Source: Paenibacillaceae bacterium
GTDB taxonomy: Bacteria; Bacillota; Clostridia; Lachnospirales; Lachnospiraceae
DNA length: 64,000 bases
Direction: 5' to 3'
NCBI GenBank assembly: GCA_015057715.1
Contig: SVDS01000004.1
Location: 1-64,000, forward strand
Positions 20,119 through 29,418 of the stretch are shown here, piece by piece. Each line of letters starts with the position of its first letter. Positions within the stretch are counted from its first letter, which is position 1. The notes below the pieces were generated by a model. It saw nothing but the letters and a program-made list of their open reading frames with translations. It did no database searches and was not told where the DNA came from. Position numbers and translations under genes: made by a program.

Positions 20119-21254
20119 TAATAGCCCCCCTTACAAAGCTTACGGTAGATTGTTTCGATCTCTTCTACCGTAGGCACTCTTGGGTTGGTCAATGTGCAGT
20201 TATCCTTTAGTGCTTTCTCTGCCATTTCCCGTACAGCCTGTTCGAATTCGTCTTTGTCCACGTTTAAATCGGTGATCTGCTGCGGTATTTTAATCTTACT
20301 CATAAGATTTTTAATGTGACGCACCAGGCCGTGTACCGTGGCTTTCTCTGTTCCTGCTGCTATGCCAAGCATGTTGGCAATGGCAACATATCTGCTGCAT
20401 GCTGCAAAATCTCCTGCATCCTCTAAACCAGCGTTATAGCTGATTACATGATGAAGCAGCATTGCATTGCTTCTTCCATGTGGAATGTGGAAACGGGCTC
20501 CCAGTGCATGTGCCATACTATGGCAAAGTCCTAAAGACGCACCGTTAAAAGCAACTCCTGCCAGACAGGAAGCATTGTGCATGTGAGTTCTTGCCTCCAT
20601 GTCGCTTCCTTCTACCACAGTACGAGCCAGATAGCTCCATACCAGTCTGACTGCCTTTTCCGCACATGCATCAGTAAAATCACCTGCATTGGTTGAAACA
20701 TAGGCTTCTAACGCATGGGTTAAAACATCCATACCGGTATCTGCCGTAATATGAGGCGGTACTGACACTGTAAAGCGGGGATCAAGGAATGCCGCATCCG
20801 GTACCATACTGTCGGAGCGCAGAGGATATTTCGCCTGAGCTTCCGGATCAGAAATAACGGAAAAATTAGTTACTTCGCTTCCGGTTCCGCTGGTGGTTGG
20901 AACTGCAATTAAATTCAGCTTGTCATTTCCCATCTGTGTATAAATATGGCTTGCTGCCTTTGCTGTATCGATGGCAGAACCTCCGCCTAATGCGATGATC
21001 GTATCCGGTGCAAAGCCTTTCATTCCACCAATTGCCTTTGATACAACGGCGATGGTAGGATCAGGCACTACTTCTGAAAAGACTTCAAAGCTGCTTCCTT
21101 TTTCTGTCAGCAGGTCTGTAATTAAATTCACCTTACCGGACTGAGCCATAAAGGGATCACAGATGATATAAGCTTTTTCGATTGGAAGTTCCTTGATTTT
21201 TTCCAGACAGGAAGATCCCATATATACCTTTGTGTTCATTACAAATTGCTCCAC
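20118..21254 (-). CDS. cutO: Iron-dependent alcohol dehydrogenase CutO
   Basis: A 378-residue class III (Fe-type) alcohol dehydrogenase that reduces acetaldehyde to ethanol and regenerates NAD+ for CutF inside the compartment. The NAD-binding GGGSAIDTAK is present. The metal ligands lie in DTGMDVLTHALEAY and GLCHSMAHALGARFHIPHG, the standard Asp/His/His/His set. The length is normal for EutG/PduQ-type enzymes. AAAGGAGG lies just upstream. Confidence 0.94.
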   Translation of the reverse strand: MEQFVMNTKVYMGSSCLEKIKELPIEKAYIICDPFMAQSGKVNLITDLLTEKGSSFEVFSEVVPDPTIAVVSKAIGGMKGFAPDTIIALGGGSAIDTAKAASHIYTQMGNDKLNLIAVPTTSGTGSEVTNFSVISDPEAQAKYPLRSDSMVPDAAFLDPRFTVSVPPHITADTGMDVLTHALEAYVSTNAGDFTDACAEKAVRLVWSYLARTVVEGSDMEARTHMHNASCLAGVAFNGASLGLCHSMAHALGARFHIPHGRSNAMLLHHVISYNAGLEDAGDFAACSRYVAIANMLGIAAGTEKATVHGLVRHIKNLMSKIKIPQQITDLNVDKDEFEQAVREMAEKALKDNCTLTNPRVPTVEEIETIYRKLCKGGY

Positions 21255-21274
21255 GTTACATTTCCCTCCTTTCT

Positions 21275-21781
21275 TTAGATTTGCCCATGTTCTTTGGGCA
21301 TCAAGGGATACCCGTAGGGTATTTCTTTAGATTTGCCCATATTTTCAGGGCTTCTTATAACTTCCATCAACTCATCAATTCCCGTGCGGTCCGATAAGTT
21401 GATGTGAATACAGGGGGTTGTAATCCCTGCTTTCTTTAACTGACGGATACACCAGCCGTCATTCTCCGGCTTTTTTCCGCTTCCTGTAATAACTCCGATT
21501 ACCGGCACCCGGAACGCTTTTGCAAATCCCGGAGGATAACTCTCCCGGCATGAGGACTGGTCTACCAGCATCAGTACATGGGAGGCGTCCTGAGCTGCCG
21601 CGATGATGTGTTTGTGCATCCAGGGACTTTCTAAATAAACTCCCGGTACATCTAAGGTTTTCTCCCCATATACCATGTTCTGTGTCCGTTTGACAGGACC
21701 GTCTAAACCATTGATTGCGGCTGCAAGGGCAGTTTTTCCGCTGCCGCCCGGTCCGATGATCATGATTCTCTTTTTTCTCAT
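21275..21781 (-). CDS. eutP: EutP/PduV-like GTPase
   Basis: A 168-residue P-loop protein with GPGGSGKTALAAAING (P-loop at residues 10-17), DVPGVYLES (G3-like) and VIGVITGSGKK near the G4 position. EutP/PduV proteins associate with microcompartments; roles in positioning or acetate kinase activity have been proposed. The start overlaps the eutS stop by 4 bases. The C-terminal end contains a 20-base direct repeat with the sequence just after it (see findings), so the last residues may be a recent extension. Confidence 0.88.
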   Translation of the reverse strand: MRKKRIMIIGPGGSGKTALAAAINGLDGPVKRTQNMVYGEKTLDVPGVYLESPWMHKHIIAAAQDASHVLMLVDQSSCRESYPPGFAKAFRVPVIGVITGSGKKPENDGWCIRQLKKAGITTPCIHINLSDRTGIDELMEVIRSPENMGKSKEIPYGYPLMPKEHGQI

Positions 21782-22116
21782 GTTTTGGTTATATCCGGCA
21801 CGGTAAATCCAAGTACGCGCCGTAAGGTTTCACACACTGCCCGAAGGGCTGTCTCCACACTGTCCACGTCTCCTGCGATGATAACGGAGCCGGTGAAACG
21901 GTCTAAAAATCCCACTTGAACACTGGCTGCCTTCGCCGCAATATCAGCAGCAATGATGGAGGTTTCAAAAGGGGACAGGGTTAAAATTCCGATGGCTCCA
22001 AGCTCATCGATACCCAGACACTCATATACCTCCGGTATTGGCGAAGCGATTACATGAGCGATGGTAACCTGCTTGCCGGGAACGGATTCTTCTATGACTC
22101 GCTGTATCTCTGACAC
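21778..22116 (-). CDS. eutS: EutS/PduU-type permuted BMC-H shell protein
   Basis: A 112-residue, circularly permuted BMC-H protein. The N-terminal segment (RVIEESVPGKQVTIAHVIASP) forms the small beta-barrel over the pore in EutS/PduU structures. The core (GAIGILTLSPFETSIIAADIAAKAASVQVGFLDRFTG) and the end (GFTVPDITKT) match EutS closely. It lies between cutD and eutP. Confidence 0.94.
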   Translation of the reverse strand: MSEIQRVIEESVPGKQVTIAHVIASPIPEVYECLGIDELGAIGILTLSPFETSIIAADIAAKAASVQVGFLDRFTGSVIIAGDVDSVETALRAVCETLRRVLGFTVPDITKT

Positions 22117-22131
22117 GGCGCTCTCCCCTTT

Positions 22132-23085
22132 CTAGTGTTTCACCACAGTAACCGGGAACTGATACTCATTCATCCAGCCTTCGATACGGTCTAAATCCTC
22201 CGCACTTAAGCTTGGATCTCCATCGATTGGATATTCCATATCCAGCTGGTTGTATTTGTTTACTCCCAGCTTGTGATAAGGAAGTAAGTCAATTCCCTTA
22301 AAGTTTTTGTAATCACGGAACGGCATTAAGAATTTAATGACTGCATCGATTTCTTCCCGGCTGTCGTTGATTCCCTTTAACATTGGCATACGAACCTTTA
22401 CGTTGTAACGGTGGTGAAGCAGTTCTTTTAAATTGATTAAGATCTGTTCATTGTTTACACCGGCCAGTTCATTGTGGCGAACCGGATCCATATGCTTAAT
22501 GTCATAAAGGAATAAATCCACGTATTCTGCGATCTGTAAAATCGTTTCGGTTTTTGTGTAACCACAGGTTTCAATGGCTGTGTTAATGCCTTCCCTCTTG
22601 CATGCCATCAAAAGATTTAAGGCTGCCTCAGGCTGAGCAGTCACTTCACCGCCGCCTAATGTCACACCGCCGCCAGATATATCATAAAATGCGGCATCTT
22701 CCTCTACGATTTTTAACAGCTCGGAAATTGTCTTTACCTCTCCGGCAATGGAAAGCGCTGAATTGGGGCAGACATTCTTACATTTCATGCAGCCGATACA
22801 ATCCTTATCCCGTCTGATTTCATGTTTTCCGGTCTCTTTGGACATCACATGGATTCCTACGGGGCAAACGCTTTCGCATGCCCCGCAGTCTGTACAGGAA
22901 TTCTGCTTAAACATCACCTGGAATTTCCGTACCAGTCCTTCCGGATTGGCACACCATTTACACCGGAGCGGGCAGCCTTTAAAGAATACCAGGGTTCTGA
23001 TTCCCGGTCCGTCATACATGTTGTACTTCTGTACGTTAAAGATCAGCGCCTTACGTTCAATATCTCCTGTATTTCCATGGTCCAT
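22132..23085 (-). CDS. cutD: Choline TMA-lyase activating enzyme CutD (radical SAM)
   Basis: A 317-residue radical SAM activase that abstracts a hydrogen from the glycine of CutC. The SAM cluster cysteines are C38, C42 and C45 (CPLRCKWC). Two ferredoxin-type 4Cys sets follow (C64/C67/C70/C74 and C96/C99/C102/C106), the usual insertion of glycyl-radical activases outside PFL. It lies 22 bases after cutC in the same transcript. Confidence 0.96.
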   Translation of the reverse strand: MDHGNTGDIERKALIFNVQKYNMYDGPGIRTLVFFKGCPLRCKWCANPEGLVRKFQVMFKQNSCTDCGACESVCPVGIHVMSKETGKHEIRRDKDCIGCMKCKNVCPNSALSIAGEVKTISELLKIVEEDAAFYDISGGGVTLGGGEVTAQPEAALNLLMACKREGINTAIETCGYTKTETILQIAEYVDLFLYDIKHMDPVRHNELAGVNNEQILINLKELLHHRYNVKVRMPMLKGINDSREEIDAVIKFLMPFRDYKNFKGIDLLPYHKLGVNKYNQLDMEYPIDGDPSLSAEDLDRIEGWMNEYQFPVTVVKH

Positions 23086-23107
23086 TGTGATTGTTCTCCG
23101 TTTTCTT

Positions 23108-25654
23108 TTAGAAATGTGTCAACATGGTTCTGCTGATGATCTCATCCTGTACATCCTTGCACAGCTCTACGAAGAATGCGCTGTATCCAGCTACGCGGAC
23201 GATTAAGTCACGGTAAAGTTCCGGATGTTTCTGAGCCTCAATCAGTGTGTTGTTATCTAAGTAGTTAAACTGCATTTCGCCGTTTCCGAACATGCAGGCG
23301 GTACGAAGAAGAGTAATTAAGCTTTCTTCTCCTTCTGGTGTATCAAGAAGTCCAGCCATGATCTTAAAGTTGTGTACCATACCGATGTTCATGGTGTCGT
23401 TTGCCATCTTGGATACAGACTTGATAATCGCTGTCGGTCCCTTGAAGTCAGCACCCTGGGTTGGGCTGATACCATCGGATAATGGCAACCATGCATGACG
23501 TCCGTTTGCAGAAGCGCCTGTTAACTGACCGAATGGTGTGTTGTTGGAAATAGATAATGTACCGTGGCTTAATACAGAGTATAAGGTCTTATACTGTCTG
23601 TGCTCATGCTCAGTAAAGTCAACTAAATCAGCAGCGATTAAATCTGCGTAATCATCGTCATTTCCGTATTTTGGTGCATTGAGGCAATCGGTACGGATCT
23701 GGTCATAGCCCACAAAGTCAGCCTTTAATGCTTCATTTAACTGTGCAAGTGTGTATTTCTTCTCATCGAATACCAGCTTTTTAATTGCTGCCATGGAATC
23801 TGCATAGGTTGCAAGTCCTGACCATACAACACCAGGTCCGAAGTTATACATAGCTCCGCCTGCAGATACGTCTTTTGCTTTTTCCATACATCCTTCATAC
23901 ATGATGGACATTAATGGCTTTGGAGCAAGCTCTCTGTGAACGCGCTGAGAGATAACGGTTGCAACAGAAGACCATTTTGTAATGTACTTAATTTCTTCCT
24001 TAACAGCTGCTTCAAACTCTTCATAAGTCTTAAAGCTGTTGATGTCGCCCATATCAGGACAAACCTGTTTGCCATACCATAACGGTACACCTTTGTTAAG
24101 TACAAGCTCGATACAGATTGGCCACTGTGTATAAGCAGTTGAAGTCCACTGATACAGACGTCCTGATTTCTGAGGCTCTACACAACCCATCAGGCAGTAG
24201 TCACGTGCATCTTCAATAGAAACGCCCTTTGCAAGCATCATCTTGATGTGTGCGTCGTCAAAGTGGCAGGCAGGGAATCCCATACCGGAACGAACAACAT
24301 CTACGATTTTCTTTAAGTACTTCTTCGGGGACTTATTGTGAATACGGCATGCAAGAGATGGCTGATAAATCTTTACATGACGGACAGCATCCATAAGAAG
24401 GTATGTTAAGTCATTGGTTGCATCCATTCCGCTTCTTGTTACACCACCTACGCACATATTAACGAATGGCTGGTAACCTGCAAAGAATTTAGAACCGCCT
24501 TCGCTGGTGATCCACATCATCTCAGACATCTTAATAAGCATACAGCCTGAAAGTTCAAATGCCTGGAAATCATTCATACGGCCGGATTCGATATCAGCTT
24601 TGTAGTAAGGGTACATATACTGGTCTACACGTCCGATGGACATACCAGTCTGGTTCTCTTCTACTACAAGCAGAGACTCGATGGTCCATACAGACTGAAT
24701 TGCTTCCCAGTAAGTTCTTGGCTTGTGAGCTGGAACGTATGCATTTACTTCAGCGATCTTTAAAAGCTCATCTTTACGCTTTGGATTGGTTTCTTTCACA
24801 GCAAGTTCTTTTGCATACTCAGAAAGTCTCTTAGCGTAGATCATAACGCCTTCTGTGGTATCAATGATGGACTTGTAGAAGTAGATCTTCTCAATGTCAT
24901 CTGGATTTTCGTATTTTAACTCTTTTAAATGATCCTTAGCTTCCTGCTGGATATCAAGCATACCCTTGTTCATTAAGATTACGTCATAACCAGGGTTGGA
25001 GTCACCGCCGCCGTTTACTGCATGATAGGAACAGTCAGAAACGAAGGATTCGCCGGATAATTCCCAAACACCAGCTTCACGATACTGATCTTCGCAGTGC
25101 TCATCAACGGATTTGCCCTCCCAGTATGGGAAAAGCTCTTCTCTCATGATCTTTTTATCTTCATCAGAGATATAGAATGGATCCTGAGGACGGCTTCCGA
25201 TGGTATCGATTTCATCCTTCATCCATCTCCATGCAATATCAGGAGAGAAAGCACCTGCACGAGGAGCGCCGTTTGGAGCACCTACGATCAGCTCGTTGTC
25301 CTGAATTACAAGGGGAGCTGTTTCGCAGCAGTAACGGAAACATTTTGCACGAAGCATGATCTTTGGCATACCTGGATTTTCTGCAGCAATCTTTGTGATC
25401 GCACGGGCACGGTATGTTGTAATAGATGGCTTGTGTGTTAAGTAGTTCTCTTTTAATTTCTGAAGTCTTGTTGTAATACCGTCAGGAATGGTTGTGCCCT
25501 CCTCGGCATATACTGCAGCTGCTGTCTTTGCAGGCTCATTTTTATTGATTTCGTCAGAAACAGTTTCAAACATCTTCATCAGGGAAGCTCTTTCTTCTGG
25601 TGTCATGTTTTTCGTTGCTTCTACAAATTTATTAGAAAATTCACGAATATCCAA
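23108..25654 (-). CDS. cutC: Choline trimethylamine-lyase CutC (glycyl-radical enzyme)
   Basis: This enzyme cleaves choline to trimethylamine and acetaldehyde. I start it at the TTG at 25654 (848 residues, [10 protein letters not shown]) because GAGAGGG lies 8-9 bases before it and this matches the known start of short CutC enzymes; a TTG seven codons upstream overlaps that ribosome site. Numbering from 25654, the choline-pocket and catalytic residues of the Desulfovibrio enzyme are all present with constant spacing: Y210, D218, F397, C491 and E493 in MGCVEPQ, T504 and Y508. The glycyl radical is G823 in RVAGYSA. These residues exclude pyruvate formate-lyase and glycerol/propanediol dehydratase. 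The short N-terminus indicates a type I (GRM1-like) locus. Confidence 0.97.
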   Translation of the reverse strand: MDIREFSNKFVEATKNMTPEERASLMKMFETVSDEINKNEPAKTAAAVYAEEGTTIPDGITTRLQKLKENYLTHKPSITTYRARAITKIAAENPGMPKIMLRAKCFRYCCETAPLVIQDNELIVGAPNGAPRAGAFSPDIAWRWMKDEIDTIGSRPQDPFYISDEDKKIMREELFPYWEGKSVDEHCEDQYREAGVWELSGESFVSDCSYHAVNGGGDSNPGYDVILMNKGMLDIQQEAKDHLKELKYENPDDIEKIYFYKSIIDTTEGVMIYAKRLSEYAKELAVKETNPKRKDELLKIAEVNAYVPAHKPRTYWEAIQSVWTIESLLVVEENQTGMSIGRVDQYMYPYYKADIESGRMNDFQAFELSGCMLIKMSEMMWITSEGGSKFFAGYQPFVNMCVGGVTRSGMDATNDLTYLLMDAVRHVKIYQPSLACRIHNKSPKKYLKKIVDVVRSGMGFPACHFDDAHIKMMLAKGVSIEDARDYCLMGCVEPQKSGRLYQWTSTAYTQWPICIELVLNKGVPLWYGKQVCPDMGDINSFKTYEEFEAAVKEEIKYITKWSSVATVISQRVHRELAPKPLMSIMYEGCMEKAKDVSAGGAMYNFGPGVVWSGLATYADSMAAIKKLVFDEKKYTLAQLNEALKADFVGYDQIRTDCLNAPKYGNDDDYADLIAADLVDFTEHEHRQYKTLYSVLSHGTLSISNNTPFGQLTGASANGRHAWLPLSDGISPTQGADFKGPTAIIKSVSKMANDTMNIGMVHNFKIMAGLLDTPEGEESLITLLRTACMFGNGEMQFNYLDNNTLIEAQKHPELYRDLIVRVAGYSAFFVELCKDVQDEIISRTMLTHF

Positions 25655-25684
25655 TCTGTTTACCCTCTCTTTCAATTATTTCTC

Positions 25685-27169
25685 TTACAGTTCCTTTGAT
25701 AATGCTTCTAATATCTGCTTTAAAAGTTCTTTTGCATCTCCATGCTGACTGGCAGGTGCCGCAGCCTGGGTGCAGGAACACAATTCTGTTTTTGCATTTT
25801 CCAGATATTCATCGGCTTTTCTCACTCCATATCCCACTTTCCGGATATAGATGAAATTCATGGGGGAAACATTATCCGATGTAATACCGGCTCCGGCTGT
25901 GATACTTCCCAGCGTCATGGCAGGGAATAAATTCGTGGTCATTCCCATGCTGCCTAATGTGGCAGGGGTATTGACAAGCACTCTTCCAACCGGTTTTTTC
26001 AAAGCGAACTGGCGGATTACTTCTTCGTCTCTGGAATGGATTACCAGAGTGTGACCATGGCTTTCATTTACCAGGAGACTCATACATTTCTCGCAGGCAT
26101 GCATCCAGTCGTTTTCGATGTAGTAGGCAAGTACGGGACAGAGAAGCTCTTTTGCAAATGGGTTTCTGTCAGAAATATATTTCTGCTGGGAAACCAGTAC
26201 GCTTGTGCTTTCCGGTACTGTAAAACCTGCACGTCTGGCAAGTTCTATGGCCGGTCTTCCCATAATCTCCGTATCTGCATTTCCATGTTCCAGGTTGAGA
26301 AGATCAATTAACTGCTTTTCCTCTTCCCCGTTCATGAAATACGCACCGTTTTTCAACATTTCAGCTTTTACTTCTGCCGCAATTAAGCTGTCTACTACCA
26401 CATACTGTTCTGCCGCAGATACGATTCCGTAATCAAAGGTACGGCTTACGATAATATCTTCAACCGCCTGTTTTAAATCAGCTGTCCGCTCTATAAATAC
26501 AGGACCATTTCCGGTGCCTCCGTAGATGTAGGGTTTTCCGCTTTGTGCTGCCTCACGGTTTAATTCCGGCACTCCGGTATTGACCACCATGGCTGCTGCC
26601 GGGTGATGAATCAGTTCCAAAGCTCCTGCCTTCGTTACCGTCTTTAAGTATCCGATGGCTCCTTCCGGAAGTCCGTAGCGAAGACCGACTTCCTTCAGAC
26701 AGTCAAGAAGCCTGCCTGTCACCTTTACCGCCCGCTCATGAGGAGCGATGACGATGGGGTTTCCGGATTTCACTGCAATCAGTACGTTATAAATCGCAGT
26801 GGATACCGGGCTTACAGAAGGAGTAAGAGCAGCGATGACTCCCACCGGAACGCCTACGTCCATGGTTTTACGTACAGGGTCTTCATTTAAAACGCCCACA
26901 CATTTCATATCACGTAAGTGCTTCGGCAGAAATTCGCAGACAAAGGTGTCTTTTACAAGCTTATCTTTTGCGCGTCCGTAGCCTGTTTCTTCTGCGGACA
27001 TCACGGCCAGTTCTTCTACCAGCTCCTTTGCTGCATTCGCAAGACCTTCGACGATGGTATCAAGCTTTTCCTGGGGGAAGGTGAGCATGGTCTTACCGGC
27101 GTCTCTTGCGCTTTCCATTAAAATCCTTGCCTCCTGTATGGAGAGAAGGTCTTTATCTACAAAATTCAT
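25685..27169 (-). CDS. Catalytically degenerate aldehyde dehydrogenase homologue with encapsulation tail
   Basis: A 494-residue protein that aligns without gaps to CutF (15234-16784) over the first 260 residues. The nucleophile position is Ser251 (FDYGIVSAAEQ) instead of Cys, and the oxyanion Asn position is Ser120 (PSVSPVST). The nucleotide loop GGPGM of CutF reads GVPEL here. I checked the codons: TCT for S251 and AGC for S120. The C-terminus ends in a linker and an amphipathic helix (DAKELLKQILEALSKEL) like an encapsulation peptide. Probable roles are structural partner, scaffold or regulator of CutF/CutC, not a dehydrogenase. It lies directly upstream of cutC. Confidence 0.92.
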   Translation of the reverse strand: MNFVDKDLLSIQEARILMESARDAGKTMLTFPQEKLDTIVEGLANAAKELVEELAVMSAEETGYGRAKDKLVKDTFVCEFLPKHLRDMKCVGVLNEDPVRKTMDVGVPVGVIAALTPSVSPVSTAIYNVLIAVKSGNPIVIAPHERAVKVTGRLLDCLKEVGLRYGLPEGAIGYLKTVTKAGALELIHHPAAAMVVNTGVPELNREAAQSGKPYIYGGTGNGPVFIERTADLKQAVEDIIVSRTFDYGIVSAAEQYVVVDSLIAAEVKAEMLKNGAYFMNGEEEKQLIDLLNLEHGNADTEIMGRPAIELARRAGFTVPESTSVLVSQQKYISDRNPFAKELLCPVLAYYIENDWMHACEKCMSLLVNESHGHTLVIHSRDEEVIRQFALKKPVGRVLVNTPATLGSMGMTTNLFPAMTLGSITAGAGITSDNVSPMNFIYIRKVGYGVRKADEYLENAKTELCSCTQAAAPASQHGDAKELLKQILEALSKEL

Positions 27170-27200
27170 TTCTCTGTTCTCCCTTCAACCGGGATACGTT

Positions 27201-27506
27201 TTATTCCTGCTCCGGCGCAGCGATTGCATATCTCTTGATGATCTTTACAAGATCCGGATGAGGTCTTGGGATTACAACACAGCTGTAAATCTCAGCGCCC
27301 ATATCGCTTACTGCTTTTACTCCTGCATCAACTGCAGTCTTGCAGGCTCCTACATCTCCGCGTACCAGAACGGAAATATATCCGGAAGCTACGTTCTCAT
27401 AACCAACAAGTTCAACATCTGCAGCCTTACACATTGCATCAGCTGCTTCTAATGCGAATACCAAACCAAATGTTTCAATTGAGCCGATGGCTTCATATCT
27501 TTCCAT
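27201..27506 (-). CDS. BMC-H hexameric shell protein
   Basis: A 101-residue single BMC domain (MERYEAIGSIETFGLVFALEAADAMCKAADVELVGYENVASGYISVLVRGDVGACKTAVDAG in outline) with a slightly longer C-terminal tail (KIIKRYAIAAPEQE). It has a CVVIPRPHPDL segment instead of HVIPRPH. It is more like the neighbour at 27524-27820 than like the two near-identical shell proteins at the ends of the locus, so it may give a different pore. Confidence 0.93.
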   Translation of the reverse strand: MERYEAIGSIETFGLVFALEAADAMCKAADVELVGYENVASGYISVLVRGDVGACKTAVDAGVKAVSDMGAEIYSCVVIPRPHPDLVKIIKRYAIAAPEQE

Positions 27507-27523
27507 ATACTGTTTTCCTCTCT

Positions 27524-27820
27524 TTACGCGTCAATATCATGTACTGATACAATGTCGCCGACTTCTTTGATGGGTCTTGGCATTACATTATGTGCAGTCA
27601 GTTTGCCGATGGCTGCTGCTGCTTCTGCGCCTGCATCTACGGCGGCACGTACGGCTGCCACATCACCCTTTACCATAATGGTTACCAGGGTAGAGCCTAC
27701 GTTTTCATAGGAAATTAATTCTACGTCTGCTGCTTTTAACATCTTATCTGCTGCTTCCAGAGCCGGAGTTAATCCGAGAGTTTCTACCAGCCCTAATGCT
27801 TCATCTCCGTAATATCTCAC
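27524..27820 (-). CDS. BMC-H hexameric shell protein
   Basis: A 98-residue single BMC domain starting MRYYGDEALGLVETLGLTPALEAAD, with VKGDVAAVRAAVDAGAEAA and NVMPRPIKEV. It differs from the other shell proteins by a short N-terminal addition and by Met-Pro-Arg-Pro-Ile in place of the usual IPRPH, which lies near the pore-facing edge. It is 17 bases upstream of the next shell gene. Confidence 0.93.
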   Translation of the reverse strand: MRYYGDEALGLVETLGLTPALEAADKMLKAADVELISYENVGSTLVTIMVKGDVAAVRAAVDAGAEAAAAIGKLTAHNVMPRPIKEVGDIVSVHDIDA

Positions 27821-27840
27821 CTTCGTAAACCTCCTGAAAT

Positions 27841-28122
27841 TTATTTGCGGTATTTCTTGTCTACGTACTTGTCTACGGTTGCCTTGCCATCGTCGTTAAT
27901 TGCATAACGCATGCGCAGATCACCCTTCTCATCTAAATCATAGCTCTGTAAGCTAACCAGTCCGTTTGCCTCTAAGGACATAACGTGATCCATATAACGA
28001 TCTTTAGTAAACTGACGCTCACTGCCGTACTCTGACTTTAAAGCTCCCATAATCTGAGCGATGTCAGCACTTTCTACTCCGTATAAATAATTTAAAACCG
28101 CTGTTCTTGCAGGTAATAACAT
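27841..28122 (-). CDS. Small winged-helix-like protein of the cut locus, unknown role
   Basis: A 93-residue soluble, charged protein. The predicted pattern is three helices (TAVLNYLYGVESADIAQIMGALKSEYG, DRYMDHVMSLEANGLVSLQ) followed by a beta-hairpin (YDLDEKGDLRMRYAINDDGKATVDKY), as in winged-helix regulators of PadR or ArsR type. It has no membrane or metal motif. Its place between transporter and shell genes suggests a job in regulation or assembly of the compartment; this is inference. It starts 4 bases after the transporter stop. Confidence 0.75.
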   Translation of the reverse strand: MLLPARTAVLNYLYGVESADIAQIMGALKSEYGSERQFTKDRYMDHVMSLEANGLVSLQSYDLDEKGDLRMRYAINDDGKATVDKYVDKKYRK

Positions 28123-28126
28123 CTTT

Positions 28127-29125
28127 TTATACCCCTTTCCTGAATAAATCCAGTGGATTCATGGTAACTACAATCGCACCTAATACGATTACGATAGAGC
28201 CGATTACAATCGTAGGGGTAACTGCCTGTCCCAGAAACAGGATACAGAAGAAAACGCCCCAGAACGCATATGTTACATTTAAGGACATACCAATTGCACA
28301 ACCAACCGTAGAGTTGCTCTTATACCAGCAAAGGAAAGATACTGCTGCGCTTAAGCCTGCAACTGCCAGCCAGATAACTGGAATTCCTGCTGTTAAAGTT
28401 CCGCCTAAAAGTCCTAAGCCTCCAACGATAGGAAGAATTACGAATAAGTCTACAATACCAGAGATGAGCTGACGTAAGTTTACAGCGACATCAGTGTCGA
28501 TCATAGCTCCGCCGTAGGTAGAGAAAACACCTTCCAGCGCCCAGCAGATTGCTGCAACGAAGGAGAAGATAATTCCCAGTGTGAAGTTGTCACTGCCTTC
28601 CGGCTTAGTCCAGTTGATAATGATGGCACCAGCCACACATACAAGCATACCAACCATAACTCTTTTTGTAATTTTCTGTTTTAAGAAGATCCAGGCAAAA
28701 ATTGCACCAAACAAGCTGCATAATGCGGAGATCGGGATTGCGTAAGCTCCTGCCATGGCAAGACCAACCAGATAAGCGCCGTTTGCAATAGGTCCTCCAA
28801 GAATGGATCCGATTACAATCATTTTTCCAGGGAATGTATTAAGACTTCTGCCCATCTCACGGAGACGGCCGCTCTTTGCATTGTATGCAGTCAGCCAGAT
28901 TCCTGCGAAAAGGTCATTTAAGCCGGATAATACATATGGTCCTGCTAAAAGGCCTGCTGCGCTGGCAAGAGGTTCATAGTAACCGGCTACCAGTACAAGA
29001 ACTGTATAAATTCCATAGGTAAGTCCGGATAATGCACCGGTTGTCATTCCAGTTGTCCTGAATTTTTTGTTAATAGCTGCCATTTTCGCATCCGCAGATG
29101 CTGATGTCATTCCTTGGTTACCCAT
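28127..29125 (-). CDS. DMT/EamA-type transporter, candidate choline importer (copy 2)
   Basis: A 332-residue membrane protein with ten predicted helices arranged as two five-helix halves, typical of drug/metabolite transporters. It is a close paralogue of the protein at 29419-30378; shared segments include GLNDLFAGIWLT, GRSL, WKSNSTVGCAIGMSLNVTYAFWG-like sequence and GAYAIPISA. The start codon overlaps the preceding shell gene's stop (TAATG). Being inside the choline operon, choline (or a product such as trimethylamine or ethanol) is the likely substrate; the sequence does not decide direction. Confidence 0.85.
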   Translation of the reverse strand: MGNQGMTSASADAKMAAINKKFRTTGMTTGALSGLTYGIYTVLVLVAGYYEPLASAAGLLAGPYVLSGLNDLFAGIWLTAYNAKSGRLREMGRSLNTFPGKMIVIGSILGGPIANGAYLVGLAMAGAYAIPISALCSLFGAIFAWIFLKQKITKRVMVGMLVCVAGAIIINWTKPEGSDNFTLGIIFSFVAAICWALEGVFSTYGGAMIDTDVAVNLRQLISGIVDLFVILPIVGGLGLLGGTLTAGIPVIWLAVAGLSAAVSFLCWYKSNSTVGCAIGMSLNVTYAFWGVFFCILFLGQAVTPTIVIGSIVIVLGAIVVTMNPLDLFRKGV

Positions 29126-29415
29126 TACTTAATCTCCTTTTTATCCTTCGGAAGAATTGTCTCAACTTCTGCATGTGGACGTGGAATCACGTGTACAGAT
29201 ACCAGCTCGCCAACTCTCTGTGCTGCTGCTGCGCCTGCATCAGTAGCTGCTTTCACTGCGCCTACATCGCCTCTTACCATAACGGTAACAAGTCCGCCGC
29301 CTACAAATTCTTTACCAACAAGTGTTACATTTGCTGCCTTTACCATAGCGTCTGCAGCTTCGATTGAGCCGATTAAACCTTTTGTTTCGATCATTCCTAA
29401 TGCATCATATTTCAT
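29125..29415 (-). CDS. BMC-H hexameric shell protein (proximal copy)
   Basis: A 96-residue BMC-H protein that is almost the same as the distal copy at 14244-14528: one substitution in residues 1-89 and a different last seven residues (PKDKKEIK against PAAKEI). It lies between the two transporter genes, 3 bases after one and overlapping the other by one base. Being near the promoter, it should be the most abundant facet protein if expression falls along the operon. Confidence 0.95.
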   Translation of the reverse strand: MKYDALGMIETKGLIGSIEAADAMVKAANVTLVGKEFVGGGLVTVMVRGDVGAVKAATDAGAAAAQRVGELVSVHVIPRPHAEVETILPKDKKEIK

Positions 29416-29418
29416 TGT

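Noticed and set aside
23108..25654. Alternative identity of the glycyl-radical enzyme as diol/glycerol dehydratase or pyruvate formate-lyase
   Set aside because: All choline-pocket residues of CutC (Tyr, Asp, Phe, Cys-x-Glu, Thr, Tyr) are present with the right spacing, and the operon lacks diol-specific genes.
27841..28122. Annotating the 93-residue cut-locus protein as a DNA-binding regulator
   Set aside because: The helix pattern resembles winged-helix proteins, but I see no convincing recognition helix motif; left as unknown role.
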